From NCBI GenBank assembly GCA_023213315.1, contig JAKCPI010004485.1:62001-126000 (forward strand): 64,000 nt of DNA, written 5' to 3'. The first letter of the stretch is position 1. Every line of letters begins with the position of its first letter. Made by a program: the position numbers and the translations under genes. This DNA is from Euborellia annulipes. Taxonomy: Eukaryota > Arthropoda > Insecta > Dermaptera > Anisolabididae. Shown piece after piece: positions 21,237 to 33,897 of the stretch. Under the pieces are notes generated by a model, which was not told the origin of the DNA, did not search any database, and saw nothing but the letters and a program-made list of their open reading frames with translations.

Positions 21237-22199
21237 TAGGGCTCGGATTTCGCCCTATTTGCCTTTTTTTAATTTATGGCTTAAAATTTAGGCCAATATC
21301 ATGGGCGTACCCAGGGTCAAAACTAGGGGGGGGGGCATGGTCAGATCATGGTCGTCCGGGGGGGGGGGGCAGATCATGGTCGTCCAGATTGTGACATAGC
21401 AATTTTTTTATAGAGGGATAAAGCCTTCGAATTAAAGGCCTAAAAACCCTCGAGTCCTAACAAAAAGAATTATTCCCCGTCGCCATCCACCAATTTTGTT
21501 TCGTTTCATCACTTCATAAACATTTAATTTTTTTTTTGTTGCTTCTAGGGGGGGGGGCAGCTGCCCCCTCTGCCCCTCGCTGGGTACGCCCATGGCCAAT
21601 ATGATATGTATACGTTTCATGAAATTCTGAATAAAGTAAGAGGCATTTGTTAGTGCCTATAATGCCTATTTTGGCCGATTCTGGGTTTTGGTGCCTATTT
21701 CATCTATAAATGCCTTTTTTAGTGCCTATTTTAAGTTCAAATAGCCAATTTCATTTTTTTACGAGCTATACATAGTCTAAATTTAAAATTTTTTTGAATT
21801 ATCAAGAAAATATTTCAAGGAGGGGGAGGGTAAAAGGTGTAATTCCCCCCCCCCCCGAGATTTGAAAAAAAAAACTTTTTTCCGAAAAAAAAAAAAAAAA
21901 AAAAATATTATTTTTAATGAAAATTTGATTTGTATTTAGGCCTATATTCTGGCCAACAAGTACAGAATGCGCCTTTAAATTACCGAAATTAAGAAAAAAT
22001 TGTGTGCTGTGCGACCAGTCACACCAGATTACCAAAAATAAGACATCAATTTTTTAAATTTTTTTAATATTCTTAAATAATGCCTTTTAAGTGCTTATTT
22101 TTACAATAAATGCCTTTTTAAGTGCCTATTTTAATAATTTTTAGTGCTTAGTTGCCTGCCTATTTTAAAGATTTTCAGTGCCTATAAATCCGAGCCCTA
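21237..22199. mobile_element. hAT-like element with perfect 8-bp TSD
   Basis: The ends are TAGGGCTCGGATTT and AAATCCGAGCCCTA, perfect inverted repeats. The flanks are both ATTATAAC (21229-21236 and 22200-22207). Inside, the unit GCCTATTTT / TGCCTTTTT with AGTG recurs many times near both ends, as subterminal repeats do. No transposase is present. It hosts another hAT MITE (21300-21594) and a family A hairpin fragment near 21990-22030. Confidence 0.9.
21300..21594. mobile_element. hAT-like MITE nested in the 21237 element
   Basis: Ends CATGGGCGTACCCAG and CTGGGTACGCCCATG are perfect inverted repeats. The identical octamer GCCAATAT flanks it at 21292-21299 and 21595-21602. G-runs and GGGGGCA blocks lie near the ends. 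It inserted after its host did. Confidence 0.9.
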
Positions 22200-22207
22200 A
22201 TTATAAC

Positions 22208-25200
22208 AGTCTGTGTTCCTACGAAGAACGTGACGAGTGCTCGAAACGTCGACGGTATAAATTTCTTTTATATAGTTCTGAGATATTTCAATTTTAAACT
22301 TTGAAAACAAACAAAACAATAGGAAGTTTTTTTTTGCTACTGTCAGAGCACTCTAATGGAAATATGAGGCTGAGAAACAATTTGTATAAATAGTAGGCCT
22401 ACATACCTTTGGTCAATTGATGGTGCTTAAAAGTAGGGTTTGTAATAATTGGGGGTTATCAATGTCTACTGCCGACTCCTTCAATTTGTTCATGTCTAGT
22501 CAATGGAAGATAGACAACTCAAATGACGAATTTAGTAAAATATTTTTCTCGAAACTGATGGGGCAAAACAAGATCTATTTCTGAAATCAATCAACTGTTT
22601 AAATAAATATAATATTCACAACCCGTCCCATACGAAAAAAAATTATTTCAATTGAAATAAATAGGAAGGTATTAGTTATATGAATTGCCTACTAAGCAAA
22701 AGCGAACGAATTTATGCCGACTCTAGATTTTGAGCCCAGGCAGATTGTCAACTTTTATTTTGGGTATGTATCTATAGTTGTTTTCATTTCTTATTTCAAG
22801 GATAAAATAAAAACATCACCTTTGAATACAATTAGAATGATCTCTAGGCTAACTCTGGATCAAACATGACAAGGAAACAAACAAGAAACGACTTTGATCT
22901 AAAAAATTTCCCGAAAGCTCGTACTTGTTCTTTTTTTTCAAAGCGATTTTTGTATTTATTCTCCATTGGGGCGGCAGAGCAATTTTCCTCCATCCCACCA
23001 TATCACCCAACTTCATTTCACCTCTTCTTTCTTAGCATCTCTTTCAAAAATCATCGATCCTCTGGAAATTCCCTTTTATCTTTATTTTTATGCGATTTTT
23101 ATAGTTGAACACGACTTTATCTATAGTTTTATGAAGGTGGCATTTACATCCCTATATTACCATATAGTATAAAAAATATATTTTCGTTAATTAAAAATTT
23201 AATGACCGTTGTTTTACGCTACAATTATTGATAGGATATTGGAAAAAGCCAGATGGAATTTAAATAGTAAATGAAGCAGAGAATTTAGAACGAGCACTCA
23301 GGTTATCTAAAATATATTGATTTGCATAATATTTTATTAGAGAACCTGATTCTGATAGGTTACCAGTTAAATATAATATTAAAATTCAAATTTATAACTA
23401 ATATTATCCCTCTGGATGTAAATTTTAATAATGATGAGCATCCATTAAATGAACAACTATATCTTTTAGTTATGACGAATAACGTAATTATTTATGTTTT
23501 TAAACAAAATTGACTATTTTATTATATGCTTTTAAAACTACACATTATCATATTTTATATATGAAATATTAACATTTTATTATAATGAGAAACTTTCTTT
23601 AATTTTTAAAAACTCCCTTTTAATGATATTTTAAATTTCAATAAGACTATACGCATTTATAAAAAATCTGGTGTGACTGGCCGCACAGCAGATTTTTTGT
23701 GTTGAGATATATTTAGTTTCCGACAGTAGGTAACATTGGAATTCAAGATGTAAAATGTATAAGTATGGCAAAATATTTATATTTATAGGCTAAATTTATT
23801 TAAATAACATGAATCTATGGCTACCGGGGTACGTTCCACTCGCTGATTTCTCAAGGCCACCCACCCGAGGTTTCGTTGTGCTTGGCATGGTTTAACTGAA
23901 ACTGTTGCTCCAATCTGTTACTAGGCTTATTTTCTTTTAAATAGGGTAAAAAATACAAAAAATATTTTTCGGTAAAAGTTTTTTAAAATGCTGAAAAGAA
24001 CAATTTTGTTTACAATTATTATTTTACTATAGTTTATAGTTGAGGTGATAATTTAAAAATTTTAATACCTGAATAAGATCATATGATTAGATCGAAACTG
24101 CAATTGTGCAAAAATTCCTTTAAAAAAAAAATTAATTTTTTCAAAATGCAAGCAAGAACTTGATAATAATATATTTCCTGATTTTCTTCTACATAAACAA
24201 GAAGATTATGAATAGACTACTCTTTCACAAAAAAATTAATAATCTCTTTGTTTCCATAATAAATTAGTTTTTATAATAAAGCAGAAGAGTGATTGTTTTT
24301 CTAATAATCCCAAAAATAATATTACAGCAAGGATAAAACTAAAAATAAATTATTTTTTTTAGCTATAGCTTATCTTACAGCTTTGCTGGTTACATGATTT
24401 CAATATTAATGAGAGAGAATGGCGCATTTGTTTAAAGTCTGTTGCTTTAATTAAATTCTTTAAATTTTAATTGTTTTAATGAATTATGAAGGTGCTTTCT
24501 GAATTTTATTCGATTAAATGCAGAGGATTCATCGCATATTAAATAATTTATAAAATAAGCATATCATCCAAGCTACTAAAATTTCCCCGTTCTTCTTAAG
24601 CAAGCCTAAGGTTCAAGAATTTTGACAATTTTAGACGCCCCCTTGTCCCCAATAATGAGCAAATCGCTAAACCAACCCCCTTGCTTACGTAATGTAAACA
24701 TTCCACATTTTTTTCGTTCGACCTTTTTTCACACTAATACGACATTTTTCTTTTTTTTCCTTCCTTGTCTGCAAAAATAAACAAATTGAATACTCACCTC
24801 TGAGCCCTAGGCTGCTACCGCAATACTTGAATAGGCTGCTAACTATACGAGTATCTATACTTCCTGGGAATTTGAGATAAAAAGATATTTTTATTTTATC
24901 TCTTTGAAGAATTTTTTTTTATTTAATTAACGTTGACATTGCGGTTCAAATAATTTAATTCTCTTCTTTTATTATTAATGATCATCGTTGACGGAATTTT
25001 TTAATAATTTCTATTTTATTTTTAACGAATTTAAGGTGTATACATTTTCAAAAGGACTTTATAAAAGATGTAAAAGATAAAATATATAGCTAATCAAAAA
25101 GAATTCTGTATAAAGAGATAATTTTTTATTTTTATTTATAATTCAAGTGGTTAATTTACAAGGATAAATAATTTTAATAAAAGGCCCTCAAAAAAGCAAA

Positions 25201-25471
25201 CAAATTAATGTAGGCCTATATGTAATTTTTGTATATAGACTAGCTTTTTTTTTAGCATACGAGTACATAATAATATTCAATAGAGAATTTTTTTTTTAAT
25301 TTCGGAGTTCATAAGAAGATATTAAAATACGGCGTTTCCAATATTTCATAGGATTCTCTCAACTTTTTTTATACTTGTTAGTAAACATTTTTCTCCAGCT
25401 CTGTTCAAAATGTATTATTCCTCATTCTATATTCTTATTTCTTTTTTAATTGAAAATTATATTTGTTTTAA
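22208..25471. other. AT-rich stretch without a supportable gene
   Basis: A CGAAGAACGTGACGAGTGC then TCGAAACGTC block lies at 22222-22250 and resembles the foldback motif family. A reverse family A fragment occupies 23655-23790 (AAAAATCTGGTGTGACTGG, TTAGTTTCCGACAGTAGG). The ORFs at 22866-23172 and 23322-23513 are AT-driven and show no motif. Nothing else was recognised. Confidence 0.5.
23655..23790 (-). mobile_element. Family A fragment
   Basis: Short hairpin remnant, then CCGACAGTAGGTAACATTG and AGATGTAAAATGTATAAG in reverse sense relative to full copies. Confidence 0.7.
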
Positions 25472-26247
25472 CACGTTGACGCTCATTTTTATTTTAGTGA
25501 GGTTGAGAAAAGCACAATATTTTTTTTTGCAGAATTAGTTAGTTTTGGGGGGTTTTTATCTAGACATCACATTCACAAAATCTGATTATATTATTATTTG
25601 ACTAATATTCTAAAAAATATGAAGGACGTCTATGGCCGTCATTTGTCTATCAAAAGACACGGAGCTCTGAAAGACAAACGACTTCCATAGACGTCCACCA
25701 AATTTGCAAAGCATCTATATAGATTTAAAACTAATTTTTCATAATTTTAAATAAAAAGCAATAAATATTTCTTATCAACATAAAATTTGATTTTAAATAT
25801 ATAATATAATTAGACAATTAAACTTTTATCAAAAGCATTTTGCGACAAATGGATGTTTTTTCCGGACGATACACTTTTTTACGCCTTAAATTTTCTGGTG
25901 GAGAAATTTTTTCAAAAAAATGTTAGATAGAACGACTCCTAATTATGAAATAAAATTAATTAATTATTTATTTTTTTAAGAAATACTTTATCAATAATAA
26001 TATGAAGAATGTCATTATATTTATTATGAAATTTAAGTATAAAATTCCTATTATTTAATTATTTATTCATTAAAATTAATTATTACAATTATTTATATTG
26101 AAGAATTTCAAAGAAAATAAATTTAAAATCAATATTTGCTTTATCTGCATTCATTTATATTAATTATAATGTAAGACGTCTATAGACGTCATTTGCACAT
26201 GTATCAACGAGAACTGGACGTCTATAGACTTCAAAAGCGTCAACCTG
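25472..26247. mobile_element. piggyBac-like MITE, 776 bp, TTAA target
   Basis: The ends CACGTTGACGC and GCGTCAACCTG are inverted with one mismatch, and each abuts TTAA (25468-25471 and 26248-26251), the piggyBac target. Near both ends are copies of GACGTCTATAGACGTC or close variants (25626, 25688, 26177 and 26218), probably subterminal binding sites. The interior is AT-rich, with no transposase frame. Terminal CCC, seen in some piggyBac elements, is not present. Confidence 0.75.
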
Positions 26248-26324
26248 TTAAACTTCAAGTGGTTACTTGTCTAATTTAGAGCTGGGATGCCAAAGAAAAG
26301 GAGACGATTTGGACAAAATTTTAT

Positions 26325-26456
26325 TTACTCTTGTATTCCATAGAAAAGATAGGAGAAATGGTTGCCAGGGTAACAAAATATAAATATTTTGCCATACTTA
26401 TAAATTTTACATCTTGAAAATCTTATGTACCGTACTGTCGGAAACTAAATACTTAT
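26325..26456 (+). mobile_element. Family A fragment
   Basis: TTTACTCTTGTATTCCATAG to CTGTCGGAAACTAAATAC. It stops at the left end of family B. Confidence 0.75.
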
Positions 26457-26458
26457 AT

Positions 26459-27029
26459 AGAGGTAAGAGAAAGTAAAAATGAAAATTTTTAAAATTTTGA
26501 TTCTCAACTGCATTTTGTTTATGAAATTCTGAGATTATTAAAAAAAATCCCATCAAATTTGGTGCCATAGTTTGCGAGTTCTAAGCAATTTAAGATGCAG
26601 AGTTTTTATTTTTTATAACGAATATTAATTGGGCCTTAAGAGAATGGCGAGAGGAGGGGAAGTGGCGCCTGCACCTCCCCTCCAGGCATTGTCGCCGGGG
26701 AGAGATGCTTCTATTCTTGGAAATAACAAATCCGTTTACATTTCTAAGAAATTTCAATATCTCCTTTGCAAATCTATCGTTTATATGAAGAAGTCATTCT
26801 CTAAGCCCACAGAGAATGATTTCACTTGTTGTAAAGTATCAATAAATAAGGCTCTCTCTTGGATGGGAGAGATAAATAATTAATCATATAAAACGACTAG
26901 TATTTATTTATTTTATAGCGCTATTAATTATTCTCTTTTCAATATTCTCTCGATTTTAAAAAATAATTTTTTTCTCTCTTAGAATGCACAGGCCACAACT
27001 TTATTTTTACTTTCTCTTACCTCTATATA
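26459..27029 (+). mobile_element. Family B element with terminal inverted repeats
   Basis: The ends are TATAGAGGTAAGAGAAAG and its inverse CTTTCTCTTACCTCTATA. The middle carries a GC-rich hairpin, GGAGGGGAAGTGGC...GCACCTCCCCTCC (26652-26682). A second, reverse copy lies at 33660-35330. The ends are related to the 5' end of family A, so A and B may share a transposase. The ORF over 26629-26883 is not conserved in the second copy. Confidence 0.7.
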
Positions 27030-27747
27030 TGTTAATATAGAGAGAGAAAAGTATTGCGATCATGTCAAAAATTCGATGTCGAGATTTTGATGGATATACA
27101 CGTTTTGAGGTCCGCTGAATCCAAAAAAGTGGTTTTCGCGACGTGGACTGTGTGTCTGTCGGTCTGTGTTCAATTTTAAGCATAAAGGAATTGAGCTAGA
27201 AGGTCGAAATTTTATATTTAAGTTAGACATTCCCCTGGAACAAAATACGAAAAGAGCCAGGAGGTTGAAATTTTATGTTTAAGTTAGGTACCCCTCTGGC
27301 ACGTGATACGAAATTTTTGAACAAAATGGGCCAAAGAGTATTAGTACTTTAGTGATGTACTTTTCAGTTTTTTCGATTTTCTCAAAATTCGCTCTAACGA
27401 TTTTGATTAAAATTCAAAAATCAATTATTTTTTAGATGCACTTTCAAATGTATATTCTCATTTTGCTCTCAAAACTGTTTGAAGTACCTCTTATACCTCA
27501 TAGGAAAGATTGGAGAAATGGTTGGCATGATAACAAAATATAAATATTTTCCCATACTTATAAATTTTATTACATCTTGAATTTTGCCCTCGGGCTTGGT
27601 GTAGCGGTGAGCGTGCTGGTCTTGTATACCATCGGTCGCGGGTTCGGATCCCAGGCAGTCCGATGATTTTATTTAAACCATATGGATACCAAATGGCTCT
27701 TACCAAAGGTAATACAGTGCTGTGCGTCCAGTCACACCAAATTTTTT
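27005..27747 (+). mobile_element. Family A, full-span copy with SINE and deletion
   Basis: It starts TTTTACTTTCTCTTACC and carries the usual ACGTTTTGAGGTCC and GGTCTGTGTTCAATT blocks. Near the end, a SINE (27588-27698) replaces the segment that includes the left hairpin arm. Only the right arm GTCACACCAAATTTTTT remains. Confidence 0.8.
27588..27698 (+). mobile_element. tRNA-derived SINE type 1, 3' truncated
   Basis: The head is well kept: CTTGGTGTAGCGGTGAGCG (A-box) and GTCGCGGGTTCGGATCCC (B-box). The body stops at CCAAATGGCT without tail or poly-A. The junction with family A suggests a later deletion took both the SINE tail and host sequence. Confidence 0.8.
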
Positions 27748-29891
27748 ATTATGAAATTATCTTTGTCTCACCGGATTATAGCATTGAATCGAATTTAAGC
27801 TTGTTTAAAATATTCCTTTATCTTCCAAAGTGACCTACTTCATTCCTCTTTAGATTTAACCTTTTTTTTTTTTTTCTTTTTTATTCTCAACTTTTATTTA
27901 TTTATTTAAATTTGTTAAAGCGACAATAAAATAAAAGCTTATTTATTGTTCCCAATTTTTTTTTTTTGTTTTCAGCCCTTGACACTATTCCACTTCACAT
28001 TTCCAGTAATCGGATAAATAAATCTTTGGATTTCTAATAACGTCTTCACGTTCTTCCCGGCCACCCAACAAATACAAACCACACTTTGTTGTGCTTAACC
28101 ACAGCGATTTCTCTTGGCCTGACAATATATTATTCTTATATTTTTTCCACTCTATCTCTCAAAGGCATTTTTTATCTTTATCTGATGGTTTATTTTTGTT
28201 TCTCTCATAAGACATCAGACAACTTATTTATCATATTTTATTTTCTTTTTTAAGTGTTATTAGTTCAAAACTCTGATAGGCTTCTATATAAACCAGGTGG
28301 CGTAACTAAGCACTTATCTTTCTTCGCATTATTATTCTCATTGTAGTTTTATATATTCGAACTTGTTTATATTTCTGTTCTCTTTTTTCTTTGAAATTTT
28401 TATTATAATATTTTTTCCTATTTAAATTTAGATTGAGTTTTTTTTTACATTCACCCCTTGAGAAAAAAAGCGAATTTGGAAGGCGGAAGGTAGAACGAAA
28501 AAGGAGATAGATTTTTTTACTGAGACCTAATAAAAAATCCAGGCTAGAGAATATTTCGAGGTAGGCTGAAGGTCCGCCTTGTTCTTTTTGGGCCAAGCTG
28601 TTTAATGCCAAATATATAGTTATTAAGGCCCACCCTGGACTGTTTAACAGAGGAACCAGACGCCTGAAACATTTTACGAGAGGGTTACTTAAATGAAAGC
28701 AATAAAGTCCATTTTATAACTGAATTAACTAAACTCCTTGGCAATTAGACAAGCCATGAGGAGTTTTGATAAGACATTCATTATCGCCAGTCATTCATTT
28801 ACTTAAGCGACTTCTTTTCAACTTTTTAACGATGGAATCCGATAACAAAAAAAAAAATCGAGTCCTTTGGGAAAAGTGAACAAACATTTTTAAATACCAA
28901 GAGAGAATGGTTGAAAATAATAAGCGATTTAAAACCTTTGCCAGATATATGTAATTCTTATCAGGAAGTAATCAAGAAGGTCCAATCCCGCTCCCTCAAA
29001 ATTTGAAAAAAAAAAAAAAATATATCTCAAATTTAAAAATATATAGATAAAATTTAGTGTTAACATTTTAAATGCTTGTTGATAGCTAGAGTTCGAAGGA
29101 TCGCATTCCGTCCCAGGCAAAAAAAAAAATATTTCAATTGAATTGGCTACCAATTAATTAAAATAAATAGAGAAGTCAAAATGTCGAAAAAGACCTCAAA
29201 AATAAGTGGAAAGAAAATGATTTTTGAAATTCGCTATAAAAAATATTTTATATTCTTTAATTTTTATTCATTTGGGTAGAGAGGGGGTATATCAAAAAAA
29301 AAAAAAAAAAAAAACTTTATGGCTAAGGTTTTATTCTTATTCTTAGAATACCAATGAACAGTTTAGATTAGGTCTATTTAAGTTGATACGCATAGACAGA
29401 GCTGTATTGAGAAAATTTCGGAGGAGGTTTCCATGAACCGGACAAACGATTATTTTAATTTTTATTATATTTTATAACAGCTCGCTGATAACATTTTAAT
29501 ATTTTTTAAATAATTTTGTTTCTATTTTTTATTATAATAATAGGTTATTATAATATTTATTTTTATGAGTTTTCTGGGGAGGATTTAATTCCCCTGTGGA
29601 CCACTCTGAACAAAAACCATTTTCAACATTTAAAATATTTATAAATTAAGATTTGGGAAGTGAAGGCTGGGCGGGGGGGGGGGGGATGAGAGAGATGGTT
29701 TATAAGTTTCAGATTATGATCTCTTTTAAAGTATAACTATTGAAAATTTTAAGGGCTCAAAAAAGTTAACTAAAACCGGATAAAAAAAAAATTGAATAAA
29801 TTTACGAAAACTCAAAAAAAAATTTTTTTCAGTTAGAGGTGAAAAAAAAAATTGAACTAATTTCCTTAATATTATTATGAATCCTTTACAG
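27748..29891. other. AT-rich stretch, no gene seen
   Basis: A degraded SINE lies at 29085-29200 (TTCGAAGGATCGCATTCCG, GTCAAAATGTCGAAAAAGAC). Homopolymer A and T runs are common. The ORF at 28306-28611 on the reverse strand has no recognisable motif. Confidence 0.5.
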
Positions 29892-30250
29892 CAGTGGTTC
29901 CCAACCGGTGTGCCCCGGCACCCAAGGGTGCCGCGAGAATGCCTAAGGGGTGCCGCGAGATATTTAGATAAAAAAAAAAAAAAATAAAGAGGCGAAAAAA
30001 TAAAGTTTTGCTAAAAAAAAAAGGTCAAATGGTTAAAATGGAAGCGGCAAAATTTTCCGTAGATCGGAAAAAATTAAGCTTTGCCAAAAAAAGGTCAAAT
30101 GAATTTCACGCAAGGGGAAAAAAATTTGCCCCAGGGTGGAAAAAAATTTCGATTTGATAGGGAAAAAAAAGGAAGGGTGCCGCTAGTGTGTAATATTATT
30201 CCCAACGCACCTTTGGGGTGCCGTGGACTTCAAAAGGTTGGGAAACGCTG
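29892..30250. mobile_element. hAT-like MITE with perfect 8-bp TSD
   Basis: Ends CAGTGGTTCCCAACC and GGTTGGGAAACGCTG are inverted with one mismatch, and the flanks are both CTTTACAG (29884-29891 and 30251-30258). These ends match a widespread animal hAT MITE pattern. The interior has GGGTGCCGC near both ends and AAAAAAAGGTCAAATG twice. The ORF at 30081-30263 is not a gene. Confidence 0.92.
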
Positions 30251-30347
30251 CTTTACAGCTTGAGTTTCAACATCGTACTTATTTCATTTACGAAATCATG
30301 AAAGTTTGCTTATATCGTTAAAATAAATGATTTAAAAGTTTAGTTTT

Positions 30348-30499
30348 GCCCTCGGGCCTTGGTGTAGTAGTTAGCATGCTGACCATTTGTACCAAGGGTC
30401 GCGAGTTCGCATCCCGTTCTAGGCGACAAAATTTATTTGGATACCAATCAATTGAAATAAATAGGTACAGGGTCTAAATGGCCGAAAAAGACCAAAAAG
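30348..30499 (+). mobile_element. tRNA-derived SINE type 2
   Basis: The head has CTTGGTGTAGTAGTTAGCAT and GTCGCGAGTTCGCATCCC. The body differs from type 1: GGCGACAAAATTTATTTGG, ACCAATCAATTGAAATAAAT, then GGTCTAAATGGCCGAAAAAG. Flanks GTTTAGTTTT (30338-30347) and GTTGAGTTTT (30500-30509) differ at one base and are the likely target duplication. Confidence 0.85.
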
Positions 30500-33342
30500 G
30501 TTGAGTTTTATTATCAAAATATAAAAAATGACATTTTGACAAATATCAATAATTCACTAGTCATTTAATATGGATATTAAGGTAATTTAAATAATTCAAC
30601 AAGGATGGGCGTCTTATGAAAATTAACATTATAAATTATGTGGGTATTATATTATACATTTATAAAATCAGGAAAGTTAAAAATTTAAATTCATAATTTC
30701 TATACGATATTATCTTATAATTAATTAATAATTAAATTTGATTAAATGTAATATAAAAGGACGCATTTTCTCGTCCTTTCGAGTATATTAGTTTTCAATA
30801 ATTAGTTTTCAACCTATTCAAACAAAGATATTGGCTAAATATAATTTGAATTTTCTCATTATCTAGTTCAAAGTTTAGTTAAAATATTCATCATCACGGA
30901 TTAATAGTCATTTTTTTTAATGGTTGAATAAACTTACTCAAGATGCTTTTTCTTTAAATAAAAAGATGTTCACAAAAGAGTTAATGGAGTTATGAAAATT
31001 ATTTGGCAAAATTAGATAAAAAAGAAAAAATTTGAATATCTTTACCAAGCTGCTATTCAATTGAGTTTCGCTAAAGGCAAAAATGATGATGTATGATAGT
31101 TGTTTTTTTTTCTTAACTAAAAAAAAAGTGCTGCATTTTCAAAAGATAACGAAAATCGTTAAGTAGCTCTAGATATAAAAATGAACTCTTAGAAAAAATT
31201 ATTTTAAATAAAAAAAAAATTCATTTTTTTCGTCTCGTCGGAATCGAAAGCTATATTTTATCCTTGTCAATTAAAAAACAAAAATATATATTAATATATA
31301 TGGTTGTAAGACAGTTATGTAGTCTATGGGGAATGTCAACGAAACGCACACATATCGAATTATGTAGCCACTCCTGGAATAGATAAAAAAAAGCTTACAT
31401 TTTATCAATTAACTTCCGTAGAATACTTTAAAAATAAAATCAAAAGTTTCTGCCTTGGGCTTTTAAAGATATTTTAACAAGAAAATCAAAAAAATTCACG
31501 AAAGTCATTTTGGCCATATTTAAACATAAGGAAGTCACGTGACTCAAACTAATTTGGCGAGGTCGCATAAAATTAAACGCTTTAACTTTTGATTGTAATT
31601 ACTTCTGCGTATTCCTCTGAGTTTATTTATTTATTATTATATTTTTTTTTTAATGAAAAAAAAAATAATTTTTTTTTTTAATTTCTAAAAAGAAAATGAA
31701 GCAGAAAAAATTTTAACATAGGCCTATAAATAAATATTAGTTAGGGTGGTCCTTATTTTTTGACTTTTTATTTTAAGTATGCACACCCCTCCCCCCCCTC
31801 AGTTTTTTCCTAGCATTTCCAAATCGATGATCCTCCGCCTACTTGGTATTAATTGTACGTCTATATTTTTATATTGCCTATGAAATCGTTCTTCATGTAT
31901 TTTTTTCCATTTTACGATATTTTTTCTCGCAAATTGTCCTTTGTATTTAAACTGATTTGCATTAATCATTATAATATTTTAAATAAAATAAAATTGATGA
32001 CTTTAAAATAAACAGCTGATAAATGCAATGTTGCCAAATAAATTATGATAGATCACGACGAAATTATAATAAAGAATTTATGCATTCAAATTTTGCATTT
32101 TATTTAAAAAATAAATTAGATTCTATAATGACTTACGGGATACTCTGAACAACCTTAATTTATATATACTTATAATTGCGGAGGGTTCGTCTATCTGACA
32201 CGCTCTAATTGACCAACTTCCCGTTCGAATTTCGAAGTGAAATTTAGCAGATTTATAGAGAACGTTATGGAAAGAAAAAATATTCTCTCCCCCTCTCCAA
32301 AAAAAAGAGGCTCAAGAAATTACTGAAAATACAAAATTTTCACATTGAAAAGCTTTGGATTTTATCACTCCTTATGAAAAATCAAAGTCATTTATGTATA
32401 ATAATTAAATAATTATATCTCAAAAGAAAAATTACAAAAATTGTCATACACCAGTAATTAAATTTTCTTTTGGTCCTCATAGGAATATCCAGATAGGTTT
32501 TTTTTTTTTTAATTTTTCTCATAGCAATATGTAAATATAAAGGTAAGGGGATCCCGATAGGAATTTCAAATAATAATAATAATAAAAAGTTACCCCCCCC
32601 CCCTCCACCTCTATATCTTCAATATATTTAGATGATTTTAAATTTGAAAATTTTTATTAAACAAATAATTTTTCATAATATTGTACATCCTATTACTTAT
32701 TAAAAAAAATATACATATATATATATATGTATATTTAAAAAGAAGACAGAGGGTCTACCTAGTATAATTAAAATTTTTAGTAGCAACATTTTTCTGATGA
32801 AGAGACTTGGAGAATACTCGAGTTTTGAGGGCATCAAATATACCCAATCAAAATATCACAATATATTATTTAATTTCAAACAAATTTCAGTATCAAAACC
32901 AAATACATTTTGTTTTATCCACAGTCTTCTTTTATTAAATTCAAAAATATTTATTCTAATAGTGTAATGCTATAATTGAATAAATAAATGATTTGCAAAG
33001 TATAAGAAAGTTGTTTTTGTTCAGAAGGCACTAAAGTGGCTACGGGCGAATTAATTTGAAATACTACTCCCATTTTCTTATCCTTTTCCCTTTGCATTCT
33101 TCTTCATGTATACAAGATCTTTTGGTAATTAAAATAATTTAAATGATAATGTAATTGTTACAAGGCAAGACGACTTCTTTAGGTTCGCTGTTGAAATATA
33201 CAGCCAGTTAAAAGTTTAATTCTATGAACAAGCCCCATGCAATTAATTTGTATTTTATCTTAAATCTTAGTATATTTTCCATCTAAATTACAAATCTTAA
33301 TAATTATCATTCTTTAAGAATTTATTATTTCATTAAAAGCGG
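30500..33342. other. AT-rich stretch, no gene seen
   Basis: Positions 32187-32250 carry a short dispersed repeat (ACACGCTCT, CAACTTCCCGTTCGAATT) also found at 57660-57715. Simple TA and A/T runs occur throughout (for example 32706-32730). Nothing coding was recognised. Confidence 0.5.
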
Positions 33343-33640
33343 TTTTTACTTTCTCTTACCTATATATTTATTAAAATGTTATGATATAACAAAAATATAT
33401 ATTTTTTTTTCAAATACTATTCTCTTTAATTAATTTATCTCATTCTAAAATGATATTAACAAACCATAGTAACAAACAATAATTCTTCATTGTAACAATT
33501 AAAAATTTGATGTCGAGATTTTGATGGATATACACGTTTTGAGGTCCCCACAATCCAAAAAATCTGCTGTTAATGATCGCACCAGATTTTTCGTGTCGAG
33601 ATATATTTAGTTTCCGCCGATATATTAGAATTCAAGATGT
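33343..33640 (+). mobile_element. Family A, internally deleted and rearranged
   Basis: It starts TTTTTACTTTCTCTTACC, jumps to GATGTCGAGATTTTGATGG and ACACGTTTTGAGGTCC, and then carries a hairpin remnant and reverse-sense sequence (TTAGTTTCCGCCGATAT). It is an old copy. Confidence 0.7.
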
Positions 33641-33897
33641 AAAATTTATAAATATATTAAATGTATGTGCATTCTAAGGGAGAAAAAAAATTATTTTTTA
33701 AAATCGAGAGAATATTGAAAAGAGAATAATTAATAGCGCTATAAAAAAAATAAATACTTTAACTACTTTAACGACTAGTTCGTTTTATACGATTAATTAT
33801 TTCTCTCTCCCATCCAAGAGAGAGCATTATTTGTTGTAACTTAACAACAAACCAGATTCTTCTCTCTGGACCTAGTGAATGACTTATTCAAATAGAC

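Noticed and set aside
22866..23172. Two overlapping forward ORFs as a gene
   Set aside because: The composition is driven by T-rich DNA, with no domain, no splice context and no start consensus.
30081..30263. 60-residue gene MPKKGQMNFTQGEK...
   Set aside because: It lies inside a hAT MITE with perfect target duplications and consists of the element's repeated A-rich units.
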